Shown here piece after piece: positions 7,346 through 20,165 of a stretch of DNA of 64,000 nt; the first letter of the stretch is position 1; each line of letters begins with the position of its first letter. A program made the translations under genes and the position numbers. The notes beneath the pieces are model-generated. The model did not search any database, had not been told where the DNA came from, and worked only from the letters and a program-made list of their open reading frames with translations. Origin of the DNA: Struthio camelus (Eukaryota; Chordata; Aves; Struthioniformes; Struthionidae); contig NC_090982.1 of the NCBI RefSeq assembly GCF_040807025.1, forward strand, positions 85,809,463-85,873,462, written 5' to 3'.

Positions 7346-10300
7346 CATGGCTGCTCTAAGCGAATCCAATTCTAAACCGTTTGCGCTGAACTAAACAAGA
7401 CAGCAGACGTAAAACACAGGGGACGCAACGCTTATTATTCCAGCGCAGTTCGGAGCTGTACACGCTGCACACACAAGGTGTATTCCCGGGACTGCCTTTC
7501 TCGGATGCCTCCCTTCGGTGCACACAGCAGAGACAGGGTTAGCGCCCAGTCTTGCAAATATCCGCGTGAGAAGGCCCGTGAGACGGGCCTGGAACCTTTA
7601 TTTGCACAATCTGGATCTAAATTAGTTAGAAGGGGGATCGATTTGGGGGAAAGCTTAATGAAACTCTGCCAGCCCAGGCACAAAATCTGCACAAAGTCAC
7701 AGAAGGGAAAGAGCATTACTTGCTGGCACCTAAGAGAAGAATTTAGTAAGGCTGGCTACTAAACAGGAGCCTGAGGCAGGTGACGGGCTCCTAATTTCAT
7801 CCCTAAATTGGCTTTCAAATCAATTAGTAGGCACAAGCGTAAGCTGCCTGCTAAGCGGCCCATCATATTCTGCAGCTTGCCATGATGCAATTGCGTGGTA
7901 ACCAACACGGCAGCACCTGGACCTTGAGGAGACGAAGGGTGATGTCCAGGCACAACAGACAGGGTAGCACCCGAGTTTGGGGATGTTTTGGGTAGTTTGG
8001 GGTGTAATTTATGCCGAGGTAAAAGAATAAAGCCTTAGAAGCTCGAAAAAGGGAGAATTGATAGCGTCCTTAATTTAACATCTTGTTCGCAAGCCTGCAG
8101 AGTGACCCAGCTCATTGAGACCGATTTCCTCATTTCCGTACAGGAATGAACCGACCTTCAAAACCCTTTTCCACCGTGATGCATATGGTTACTTGAAAAA
8201 AAGGAGTTCATTCTGATTCCTGCATCTGCTGTTGCAAGGCAGTTAAACCCCGGACATGCCCATTAATATGTGCATTATACTTTTTTAATTTTAGAAGTTT
8301 CCCAAACTGTATACAAATTATAAATTCTATTAACTCTTTTAGGGCTTTTTTCCACTTGCTTTGCAATGACCTGGTGACTGTGATTATTTTTTTTTTAATC
8401 ATACACAGGCTACAGAGTCGCAAAAGGCGTAACGTGCCATATGCTATGAAGGGACAGAAAGCGGGAATGGGGTCCAGGAGTTAAAGATGTTTTTTGTCCC
8501 TGCCACAGATTGCCTCTGGGCCCTTGGGCCCGTCCCTTTCCCACTAGCTTCCGTAGGGACCTCTGGGCTTTGGCTCCTCTGGTTCCCCCTCTGTAAAGCT
8601 GGGCCAGCAGCACTTGCCTTTCTTTGTAAAGTACCTTGATCTCTGCAGGTGAAAAATTACAACAGAAGTGCTAAATATTAAATAACCGATAAAGAACAAC
8701 TTTTTAATTAAGCCTCTAAAGCTTGGTCAAACAGACCGCATGGAAAATACAAAAATAAGCATAACGAAGCAGATAAAAACATGCATGTATGCTACCAGAT
8801 TTGGGGAGCGCTTTGAAAGGCCGGTGAAAACCACCGTGGATGCTGACGTAACTTGTGGTTGCTCATTGGCAGACAAACGTGAGTCAGACACCCTTGCAGC
8901 TGGAATGGGCGAGGGGGAAACCTGTAGCAAAATGCGAGAGGATTGCTGCTGAACAGAGCCGTGCGCTCTTGCTGAATTTAGTGGGAATTTAGTCCGCACC
9001 AGGCGAAGCTCGCTTCTCAGGTGCCTCTTTGCAGGCCTCCTAAGCAGGCCTTGTGTTCGACCGAAATGATGTCGGCCTTGCCGTCAAGCCTGCCTGTAAG
9101 CCAGCCGCGATTTACGCTGCCTTCCCCTGCTCCTTCTGAAGAGAAGGAATACAACCTGTTTGTAAATGAAGTATATCCTTCATCCGAAAGGCAGACAGCT
9201 ACCTTAGGTATCGCATGCAAAACCTCACCGAGCCCAAACTCCAGCTTTCCAGACATCATTCTCATGGAGGCTTCTAGGGACCTTTCCGTCACCCAGCTGT
9301 CTTTGAAGAGCTAAAGGTGAACGGTAAACCCGAGTTCATTTGCATTGCAATTCAGCCTTTGACAGACAGTTGGAGCCAAGGCACTGTTAACCTAATTGTT
9401 TTGCTAACAGCACCAGGGTGTGAGACGCACCAAAGGCACTTACACAAAAGGATAAAACCGGGCTTGGAAAAAGCCTTTTCCTGACATCATTACCAGGCGC
9501 AAACAAACAGAGATGATCCCTCTTCATACACTTTCTAGGCCCGGGTCAATAACAAACACACTTTGCTCTTTTGGGGAAATGTCTCTCTCTCTGACAGTTG
9601 TGAAAAACCACTCATGGGAGGTCAGAAAGAGCAAACCTGTCTGAAGAGAGGATAGGGGCAGGGTTTGGAGATTTCAGGCACTCTACCACGCTTCTACGCA
9701 GATTAGTAGTAGCTAAAGTTGCATCCCTACTTCTATATTTATACATTGTTTTCAGAGGGGTCAAGCAAGGCTCCAAGTCAGTGGGCTAAGATGCCGTTTT
9801 GGCATGACCTGTGCACTCCTTCCGCTCCAGCAGTTCACATCTCCATAGCAAATTCAGATGCCAGACCTCGTGTCTTCTCCAAGCCGCCTTCTGGTCTCCT
9901 CCACAACAGGTAAAATAAAAGGGAGGTACAGTCCTCACCCATCCTGGCTTTCCCTCTCTGGGAATATGACCATTTCAATGCTGATGCTTCTGGTTGCTGT
10001 CAGCCCTTCCAAAGCTGTGCCTGCTGGAAATAAATTCACCACAGGTGGTTACCAAAGATGAGAAAAATGAGAAAGATCTCATAAGCTGGCTCCTCGCAGG
10101 AGGAAGGCCTCCGTTCTCCAGACAGCTCTTGGCCCTGCCTTAAACACCAGGCAGTTTCCCTACCTGAACACCATTAGCCCATATAAAGGAAATTATAGCA
10201 GCATCATCTCTCCCAACGTCTAGCTCAACAGTGTAAGAACTGGCTGTTTTGACCATACAAGCCTTCGTGCCGGTGTGGCACTGTACTCCAAAGAGGAACA

Positions 10301-13300
10301 GAAATGGTGTGGAGATCCGAACAGACCGAAAGAGGTCTCTGCCTAGGTAAAGCGTGGCAAAGGGAAGAGTGACCACGGGCAAGCAAGGGAGGGGTAACAC
10401 CAACATGTTTGTTGCTACTCTGACCTTTGCTTTATCACCTGTGCTCTAAAATACTCAGAAGATAAAAGCAGGGAAACCAGTAGCATGCTGATGATGGACG
10501 GTGAATCCCCCTCCGTTTCCATCAGCTGGGAAGCTGCCCCATGAAGTGACGGGGGGCAGGAGGAGGATCTCCTTATCTTCACGGTGTCCCTGGATGTCAC
10601 TCTCTGACAGCCGTACAGGGACAACCTTTGCTTGCTAATCCACATTGCGTCCACAGTCTTGACACATGCGGTATTAGTCCACGTTACACAGTCGGACCCC
10701 AAATAACCCGTGACAGTAGCACCACGGGGCCGCCAGGACCGTCGTTCAGCCCCGGGACGTCCAGCCAATCTCCTCCTGAGTGTCGTCGGGGGAATTTATG
10801 ACAGTGATGTTTAGGGAGGTCAGAGGAGAGGGATTTAGGTCAGTCAGTCTGAGGGAGGGATGACACAGTGGCCGGGGATTTCGGCAGAAGCAGGATCACG
10901 GGAATAGCAGCCCAGCACCCAGCACTGTCGGAGGAGGGAGCAGGTAGCAGGAGGCAGTTTGGGAGCCACGGGTGAGCTGGAGGAGGCACCAGTCCATTGA
11001 AGGGAATGTGTAAAGAAGAGGATCGAAGGGTGGAGGCAGGCGTAATACTTTTCAGATAAAGGAAAGCCAGCAAATCCCATTTACAACATACAAGGATGAG
11101 GAAGAGTCTGGCAGCTTTCTTCAACAGTCCAACCCCAAGGTGAACGCCTTTGGGATCTGCGTGTGCTCTGTGGAGCTCTTTAGGACCTTACAGAGCAGGG
11201 GGTTCAATATTAATGTGAAATATTTATTCTTAGTGCACCATCTTGCCTGTAACTCCTACTTTCGCAATGTGGTACCTGGATTTCTGTGTTTCAGACCTCA
11301 GCATTAGTGAATAAATGCTTTCAGACTTGTCTTGGTGTGTAAGGCCTCAAAAAGGGATTTTCGTTTATATGGAAACAGAAGGCAAAGCAGGTTTGTCGGA
11401 ATATTTTAAAGGTAAGCACATGTGGACAGCATAGCTGTGTCCTACTTCCAGGATTTTATTTGTAAATCAGAATCCTCTTATATTTCCAATAATTGCATTT
11501 GCCAAGTGCATGATCTACAATGTTTTCCTTTTAGTTAGCTATAGTATTTGACAAGCTTGGACCAGATAATGCTGTGTCTGTGAAGAGCTGTGGCTGACAC
11601 GGGGCACATGGGGTGTTTTTGGTCACACTGCAAATCCCTCACCTGAGACCTCTGGAGTCCAGAGGAGAGATGACAGAAGGCAGCTACTTTCTGTGTTCAA
11701 CCACTGGTCCTGATTTACCTGTAGTACGTGTTTCTTGGCTCAGATTCCTCCCAAAACACCAATCCAAGCAAAAGGAGCAGGATATCCCATGAGCAGATGG
11801 AATATGGATTGATCCACTGGAAAATACTGTATTAAACACTACATTGCAATGCCTGTGCCCAGAGGAGCTGGTGAAGGGTGAGGTGTCAGTGACTTAAAAA
11901 TAGCATTTCGGTCATAACTCCATCAACCTAATCTCCTGATTTTTGGCGTGAAGTAAGCATCAAGCTTTCGGAGGATTTATCAGATGCTGAAGTTGGTCTC
12001 CTTTAATGGCAGCAGCAAGGAAGGGTCGTGCTCTTCTTCGGGATCATCTTCTGGAGCTTGGACAGAAGGAGGATGATCAAATGCCAGGACCGCATAGATC
12101 AGTTTACAAGTGGGTGGAAGTTACAATTCCCTCATTAGAAACAAGCAAATCAAGCAAAAGCATTTTGGCAGGGAGAAACAGTTGGAAAGGGGATGGGAGA
12201 GTATCAGACAAAGCGAGAGGAAAATCTCCAGCTTCTGTATTTCCTATTGCTAGCAGGTATGGATATAATTTTGGAGTTCCTTCCTTTCTAATGTTGTAGG
12301 TCATAACCTTTACACCATTTATGTGTCTTTCTGTATTTATTGCAGAGGCCTAGCCAGATGCACTGTGGAGCTAGTTTCTCTTCCTCAAACATTAGCCCTA
12401 AAGTGTCCACTGGTGGTGGGATACCAGCCCACGCTTCTTATGGTCTTTTCTTAGGGAAATTTCTCGCTGATGCTAATGGGAATTTTGTCCCATCAGAGAC
12501 TGGGGCCAGTCTGGTCTAATAAGAAAATTCCTATGCTTGTGAAGGGTTGTTTGGGATCAGTTTTGCTCATACTGATCTACAGTTTGGCATAAAAAATGTT
12601 CAATGAAACAGTCATCTGAGCGCTTCATAAGCCACTGGCATTTTAAGCGTGGAACGGTGCAGTTACATTGTGCAACCGTCTGTCCTCAGAGAAGAGGTTT
12701 TAGATGTCTTGTCCTGAAATCAAACACAATCCTCATTTTAAATAACGAGTACCTGGACACTATCAAAGTTACAGGATGTGCCAACAGCTGGGAGTTGCTA
12801 GGGCAATCCAAGGGAGAAACGAAGCATCGTGGTTTTTTTGCTGGTAAGGATCCAGTTAGAGCAATTACCAATGGTTGTGGTGGAGTCTCTGGCAATGACA
12901 ATTTTCAAATGAGGTTTTGGCGATGTTCAGAAGCCAGTTTAAACCTGTATGAATTCAGGGAAGTCTTACAGGCCTGTTTTACTCAGGTGGGTAGTCTAGA
13001 CAATAGTAATAGCCCTTCATGCCTGACATTTTAGAAATGTGCCAGTGTGTTAAAACAGATAATTGAAAAATCCTCATTGGTCTAAATGTAGGGCTGGGAT
13101 TTTTAATGACTTCTTGCAGATATTAAACCCAACAGAAATGCTTTCATGAAAATCTTTCACATGGCTTAGTTCCAGCAAAAACAACATGCTTGGAATTGGA
13201 TTTTCTTTAAAGTACCCAAGTGGTGGAAAGTGTTTGAGAACTCAAGAGTGACACTGAAATGACACCGTCTCACACTGACTACCTCCAGTATGAAAAATTT

Positions 13301-15851
13301 CCGTTGAATCTGAAATAAGAGAGTTTCAAGTTAACCAGAAATATAGGACTGGATGGGAACTGGCTATCCTGATTGTCCAATCCAAATTGTGCAAGCTGAA
13401 TGAAAAAGTATTACTAGTACAGTGTCATTTAAAGACTGGCTTTTCAAAAGCACGCTACCCAAACCTGCACATTTATTTCATCTTGAGGTAAAAGCATGCC
13501 ATCTGATACGAATGATTAATCCAAAGAAGGCCCAGACTTGTTCTCCTCATTTAAAAGAAAAATTACATATTCTGTGGGAACATAAGAGCCGTTAACACTG
13601 GCTGAGATAGCTGTGGGCTGCAGGTTGAATCTTCTGCAGACTGCAGAACATGGCCCACCATTTCCTAAATGTATTAATACTTATTTTTTCAAAGACATCA
13701 TTTCAGATCTAAAGGCACTTTGGGATCCAAAGGATATTTCAGGCACTTTTTTTTTTTTTCATTTTTATAATTTATTCTTTTTTGGTCTTGCGGGCCTAGT
13801 TTAATGACACAAAGCTGAACCACTCAACACCACCTGTGGAATAGAGAAGAGAAACAATTTGAAGCAGAGAGGGCAAGTGCACCGTAATGGATCATATGCT
13901 AACCAATGCCTCTAAGTTCAGAGACAGACACTGCTTTGAACGTAAAGCCTATCAACTATTATGAACAAAATTGAAGTGATTTCTTTCGTTTTATGGCCCC
14001 AGAGATGGAATTTAACTGTGACCCCCAAAGCCTTCCAACATTGCCACCACCCCCTCCGCGAATCATGTGGATACACAGAAGAGCACTTTACAAAGAATTA
14101 AAGAAAGAGTTCATAGCCATTGTTTAAAAATGTAATTAACACTGTGTTTAAAGAAAAAGTGAGACAATTACCACCTCCTAAAGGCCTAAAGAAATCCGAG
14201 CTGCAGACCTCCCGCCAGACTGAGTGATATCGCAGGCACCATAAACAGAGGTTTGCAAGGATCTTTCCATTCACATCCCCAACCGCTATTGTCATTACCT
14301 GCTAAGTATTATTATTATTGCTATTACTGTCTTTGTTTATGGTGAGGTGCAAGGCAGTCTGCAGCTCAGGTTTCTCAGGACCGTTGCGCTCCGCTCTGCA
14401 GAGGGCGTAGGGCCGAGTAGCCTCTTCTGCAAATGAAGTCAATCACAGTTAGAGCTCCCTGAACTTGCCCAGCAGCACTTGGCAGCTTGCAAGGTCCTGC
14501 CTAGGGAGGTAGTTTTGTTAGACTGCAGCATTAATCATATTCTGAAGCAAATAGCCAAAGAGTTTTTTTCACCTTGAGAACCTAAAAATAGTTCTCTAGC
14601 TTTTAGCAAATCCTGCACACGCTCACCTTGAGACATGCAATCCGCAGAGCCATTTCTCTTCCATTTTCCAAACTTGTAGGAGCATATAGCTGTACAAAAA
14701 GATGCAAATTCCAACGTGTGCTTAACTGATAGGACCAGTTACACAGCCTGCTTACAGATTTGACACATACACGTGCCAGATAAATGCACAGCTGGCCAAT
14801 TAGGCTCACAAACACCAGCTTTTCATATTCCATCCCAATGACTGAATCCATAAATTCACTACAAAACATGAACAGCGAGAGAAAGAAGGCACAAAGAGAT
14901 CTCAGACCCTCGATTTGGGCCAGGCAACACAGAAACATCATCACGGCATGTTGTCTGGAAACCTCTGGCTGTGTGCATCATCTCCCTCCATGGCCGAAGC
15001 CGTTATCTTGAGTCACTGCCTGCAAGGATTTTGCAAAAATGGGGATGGTAGATGCATTTTACACATACACACACTCACACAGGTAAACATTCATTCGTTT
15101 GTGCATTGCACTGCTCAGTTCAGCTCCTAGAACGGAATTTAGAAACTAGGTGTTTGCAAGCTGTGATTTGCAATCACCGTGCCTTGATTTCAGCAGTGCC
15201 TAGGACTGAGTCAGAAAATGAGATCGCTCGCCTTGGGACCGCGGCATCAGCCCTGCCCCAAGCTGTCAGCTCTGCTCCTCTCGCTTTCCCAGTCCTGCTC
15301 AGGCACCCGGGTGCAGTCAGCGTTTTATATCTCTAAACAAACCAAGTTGCTTCTCAATCACGGTCTTCACGTGAGCAGGCAGCGAAGTGGACGGTGTGCA
15401 TTTTTGCAGGCATTTGTTTCGTGGGAGCCACCCGCGGGCCCCGGCAGGCCGGCTGTTTGGCCCGTGATGGAGACGGGCGTGGAGCGGAGTCCGCGAAGGC
15501 TCGCTCCTGGGTTGTATTTCCAGCTCGGTCGTAGACTCGCTGAAACCCCAGGGCTGGCGCACGTGGCAGCATGTGTCGGACATTACTCACTGGTGCAGTC
15601 TTGTTGACGCTAATGGGGCTCTTTGGATGCCGTTAAGCATACTTAAGGGTTTTCACTACTGAGGCAGAAGTGTTTTTTATAACATGGAGAAAACCCACAG
15701 AATTCAATAGAAAATGCTAGCTTGCTTATAGTGGGGGAGCAGTTAAGGAGAAAAGTACATTCCTGTTTGAAAGTGTGTCATTCCTTATCAAATTCCATCA
15801 GTTTTACGGAGATATTTATGTAGTCTGAAGTTTGTGTAAAGGTCTTGGTTT
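7346..15851. other. Intergenic, no gene seen
   Basis: Unique AT-leaning sequence upstream of SMAD7. Open frames of up to 143 codons (12603-13034, +) match nothing I know. A GTCTAGAC palindrome is at 12994-13001. Near 14280-14330 there is an ATT-repeat with a MIR-like look on the minus strand. At 15180-15610 the CpG content rises moderately, without a recognisable exon. Confidence 0.7.
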
Positions 15852-15900
15852 AATCCCTTTTCCATGGAGGGAGAAAAAAAAAAAAAATCCCTTTTCCATG
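15852..15900 (+). mobile_element. Micro-insertion: poly(A) flanked by perfect 15-bp direct repeats
   Basis: The sequence aatcccttttccatg occurs at 15852-15866 and again at 15886-15900. Between the copies are only a short G-rich stub (gagggag) and an A run. This is the layout of a severely 5'-truncated retroposed RNA with target-site duplications. Tandem slippage is the alternative. CR1, the dominant avian LINE, has no poly(A) tail and seldom makes clear duplications, so the source is unclear. Confidence 0.4.
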
Positions 15901-18900
15901 ACTGTTATGCCATTTTCTATGAGGCCAAATCCCTGCCTCAGTTTACCAATCTGTCACCTGGCTTACTAACAGGTTGCTAACTGAGTTATTACTCCAAGGC
16001 TGATGTACTGCTTGCAGTCCAGAGATGCATGGTTACTCCCCTGAGACTCTCAAAAGGAAGGTACTATAAAGTAGGACCTATAAAGTAGTATATTTTTATT
16101 AAAAATACATTCTACAGCTCTTTATGCATCCGAAAGCTGAAATGAGAAATAGCTTCGAGGTGGGAAATGGTGTAACAAAGCTACGTTCCATCTCCCTCCC
16201 CGCCACAAACGAAGAAAAGAAAGTCTTTCATTAGATGACATGGGTTTAAAGGAATGTTGCAACGGATAGAAATCCCATACCATTATACCCACCCCTGAGG
16301 GCAGCGGGTATTTCTGTTCCAGTGTCTTCCAAGGCACTCCATCTCTGCTCTCCGGACTGGATGGGAAAAAATGCAATTAACTTCTAGACTTGCTGACATT
16401 GATTGCGATGATTAATGTCACCGTTGCACTTACCTGGCCGAGGCCATCTATAAGATAAGGCGCGGAGGTGGTGTTTGCCCTACCCAACTCTGGCCATCAG
16501 AAAGCTAGATTTCAAGTCTAACACGGGCATACGGGCTCCTTTTATGGTACCTGTGAGAGGAGACAGACAGCTCCAGAGGGCAACTCCTGCCCTTCTCTTA
16601 GACACCTGTCTCAGTGCGGGATGAGTCGTCCTGGAGGTACCCGTCTCTCTCCCACAAAGTAAATAGGGACCTTAGTGACACACCACACTTTTAGGTGGCT
16701 GAAGGCAGAAGGGTGAATCCTGCAGGGCGAAGCAGCCGGCTCCCCAGGAACGCAGCGGGAGCCGGGGCCGCTGCCCAGCTGGGAGCAGCTGCCTGGCTCC
16801 ACCTAGCCTGCGTGCTGGGCCACCGCTCCTGCTGCGCTGCTGCAGGCCTTCGGAAAGCAGCCGTTTCCCTAAAAGAGCGATGGCATGGCACTGCTGGATA
16901 TAAAGGAAACAATGATGTGGCGTTTCGCCATGCAATCTTGCTGAGCCGCGAACTGCTTTGAGAGCTGGAGAAGGAGGGACGTCCTCCTGTGAAAGCCTGC
17001 GTCCCGCTGCCGTCTCCCTCCGCGTGGCCACGTGGCCCAGCAGCGCTGACTCCCAGGCCTCTCTGCCGGCTTATTCCCATGCAATGGCAGCAATATTGCA
17101 AAACAACGCCTGCATTTTTCTCCCTTTCTGGTTCACGACTTTTATCGGCAGGGATAGGAGGTGGGTGAATATGCTGAAGGGCTTGGGCTGGCAAGGGGAG
17201 GGGAAGAAGACCAAAGGTGGAAGGATGATGCCAGTCAACGCTCAAATCCAAAATGCTCTGAATGTCTCCGTTCACTTATGCCACAGCAGGGGCCCGTTTC
17301 CTACTTTCACCAGATCTGGGTCCCTTGCTTTCCCCCATGGCAGCGGGCGCTCTTGCCCATGCGAATGCATGTGTGCCCATTCCCTCAATACCACCATCTT
17401 TATTATTTGCCCGGGAGAAAAATCTTTCGGCGCCAACCTACTGAGTTCAGCTGGGAGCAGTAGTGTTACTATACGCTAGCAGGCATCAGCGGGAGCCACC
17501 AGCCACATGCCTGATCTGTAGACAACAGAGGATGTACTCAAAACTCTGGCTATGGCTCTTGGCACTTCCCCGGCGCGTCCCCTTTCTGATTTCGGCTTCC
17601 CTCTGCTCCCAGCTAAGTGAGATCTGCCCACCGAGGTCTCCACCAGGGTTGGACTTGCGCAGCAAATCCCGCCTCGCGGTTGGAAATCACCGTGTTACAG
17701 GTGGACAGGGAACGCGTCGGGGAGCACAGCCCAGGCTGACGTCGCTGCCACAGAAACGATGCAGAAAGCGACGTTTTGTTGACACGGAGGGACAATTGCG
17801 GTGGGAAGAGTGAAATAGCTCGCGGCAGCCAGAACGCCCGGGGCTTTGCGCCACGGGGGTCATTAAAAAAATACAACTCGATGGCATACAGAGCAAACAC
17901 ATGGATGCGTTATAACCCTACATCAAGTTGCACGAACTCCTAACACGTTACATAAACTAGTTGCCCATTTTCCTGGGAAATAAGTACTGTTGCACATTAG
18001 GACAAAAACATTCAATGAAAAGGTCATTTTTACGAATGATGCTTTGGAAATAGAAAAGTACATTTCAGATCTGAGTATCGGGTGACGGTGCATTGAAGAA
18101 AGCATACATGCGTCTATAAAAAGCCTAATAACAAATTCCTTTGCCATGTGCTTGATAACTGTGTAGGGGTCATATTTGTATTAAGATACCTACATATTGA
18201 AGCGAGGTGTCCCGTCTTTGTAATTCCCCAACATCTCTTCTTGAGCCAGCATTTGTAAAACGATATTTCTATATTTACTTAAGCATCTATTTAAAGAGGA
18301 ATCCCTCATAATTACTCACCACACAGATAGATGACACTGTTTGGCTGTGTTTGTTTAGTTTCTATTAGTGATTGGCAAAAAGTCTACTGTGGCTTCAAAG
18401 CAGAGATAGATGAATGACCCGTTGATCGTAAAATAAAATATGATGATCTTTTTTAGGCCTTATGGGAAATGACATGTAGAGGGGACACATATCACCAGCT
18501 CCTCCTGTCATTTCATGATATAATGTTAAATCTAGTAATGCTGGCTGGGTTGGCTGAAGGGAAGACTTCCATAAAGGAAGGACAGTCTATCCTATAGGAT
18601 AATCAGAGGAATTCAGGAGAAGCTGTGAGCTTCAAAAAGTGAGTTCGTTTGCCGTTTCAGGTGATATGTCTGTCTCTGAGTCCCCAGGTCAGCTTTTGTA
18701 GTTTTTATAATCCCATAGCTTCTACTTAAAACATATTTCTATTTACTTGCATTGTTTGAAAGACCTGCACAAAAAGCTATGGAATATCATTGCCTACAGC
18801 AAAATGTTATCAAAGTTCAATGTGAATCCCAAAATTATGCCTGTCTTTTCATCTAAATGTTCTCCATAACAGTCACTTTAAGCGCAGAATACAACTTGAG

Positions 18901-19104
18901 TAGCATTACCCCCCCCCCCCCCCAAAAAAAAGAGGTTTTTCTTTTTTAACCAATCCCATTTCTCTAAATGAAATGGGGGGAAATGCCTTACTATTTGCAA
19001 GTGGCATTTGTTAACAAATTTGTGGTATGACAGACAAAATATTCAGTACCAGAAAGTTAAGCTCTAATTGCTGGTTTTCTCCTTAATTTTCCTTGGGAAT
19101 CAGT

Positions 19105-19150
19105 GCTGGTAAGTAATTGCCCTCACCGCTGGTAAGTAATTCCCCTTGCC
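19105..19150 (+). repeat. 23-bp tandem duplication
   Basis: Two adjoining copies starting gctggtaagtaatt (19105-19127 and 19128-19150) differ at 3 of 23 positions. Each carries GGTAAGTAAT, a near-ideal 5' splice-site sequence on the + strand, but no exon is recognised next to it. Confidence 0.8.
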
Positions 19151-19977
19151 ACGAGCCCATGCACAGGCTATCCTTGGCTCAGCTGCAGATTATCCATGAT
19201 GTGGCTGTCTCAGAAGGAAGAGAGGCTGAACCGAGGGTCAAATGGTGTAAAAAATGTGCCAGGCATCCTCGTGCAGGCTCTGCCTTTTATTGCCCTCGGT
19301 AGCTTTGGGTACCTTGAACAGGTCTCCCAAATGGCACAAGCACGAAGAGCAGGAGGCCCTGTCTGTGTTGATAATCAAAGCTTATGCAACTGGGAGGACA
19401 TTTTTGCCAACGCTAGCCCTGCCAGCGAAACCTCACATGAAAGCAAATCTTATAAACAGGCCGCTTCCAGTGTCTTCATTTCCATGGTGGTGGTGGTACA
19501 TGGCCCTCTCTGGCCTTGCCCCTCTGCTCAGGTGCTGCGTGTTTTGCAGAGCAGGAAGAGCTCCCTCTCGAGCATGTGGAAGTCCTCCACGATTGTGGGG
19601 CTGCTCATGTTGACAGATAATAAATAGCACCAATTAGGATTTTCTTGCAAACTTTCAAAGCGCCACAGGGGAGGGGAAAATAACACAGAAACATGAGACT
19701 GAGTTACTGAATTTTTGTGCCTTCGCTTCACGCGCTATGCGATGCCAAAGAAACCTGGAAGGTGCAGTCAAAGCAATGGCAGAATGGGATTATTTCAAAT
19801 GAGGTGCCAACATAACCTAAGGCGTTGTCCTTCCAATATGTGTGGAGACAAAGCTTGTTCCCAGGAGGGGTAAACCATCCTCAGTTGCTCCTGACATCAG
19901 ATATCCTGCTCTTACACCGGCACGCTGGGTGAGTAGGTCTCCTCCTCTAGCCAAAAGGACTGCAGGAGTTTCTTGAC

Positions 19978-19997
19978 TCTAGACTCCCAGTCTAGAC
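19978..19997. promoter_or_regulatory. Paired Smad-binding-type palindromes
   Basis: TCTAGAC at 19978-19984 and GTCTAGAC at 19990-19997 form a 13-bp-period duplication. GTCTAGAC is the optimal SMAD3/SMAD4 palindrome. It lies ~13.5 kb upstream of the SMAD7 promoter element. An 8-bp match is expected about once by chance in a window this size. Confidence 0.2.
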
Positions 19998-20117
19998 TCT
20001 GGGATTTTTTAAAGTTGGGAAATAGGCTCCTATATCATGCTGGCATCTTTGTTAATTTGACCCCAGTTCTGCGGTTTCATTTCTCTGAAGTGCTGCTTGC
20101 TATTTCCGGATTTTTAT

Positions 20118-20165
20118 ATATACATACATACATTCATATGTATATATATATATGAATATATATAT
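20118..20165 (+). repeat. TA/TACA microsatellite
   Basis: Alternating TATA/CATA units with a near-palindromic centre (ttcatatg ... catatgaa-like). Simple sequence, no further role seen. Confidence 0.85.

Noticed and set aside
13750..13800. T-rich stretch near a run of short frames, considered as a retrotransposon tail
   Set aside because: No second element feature or target duplication found.
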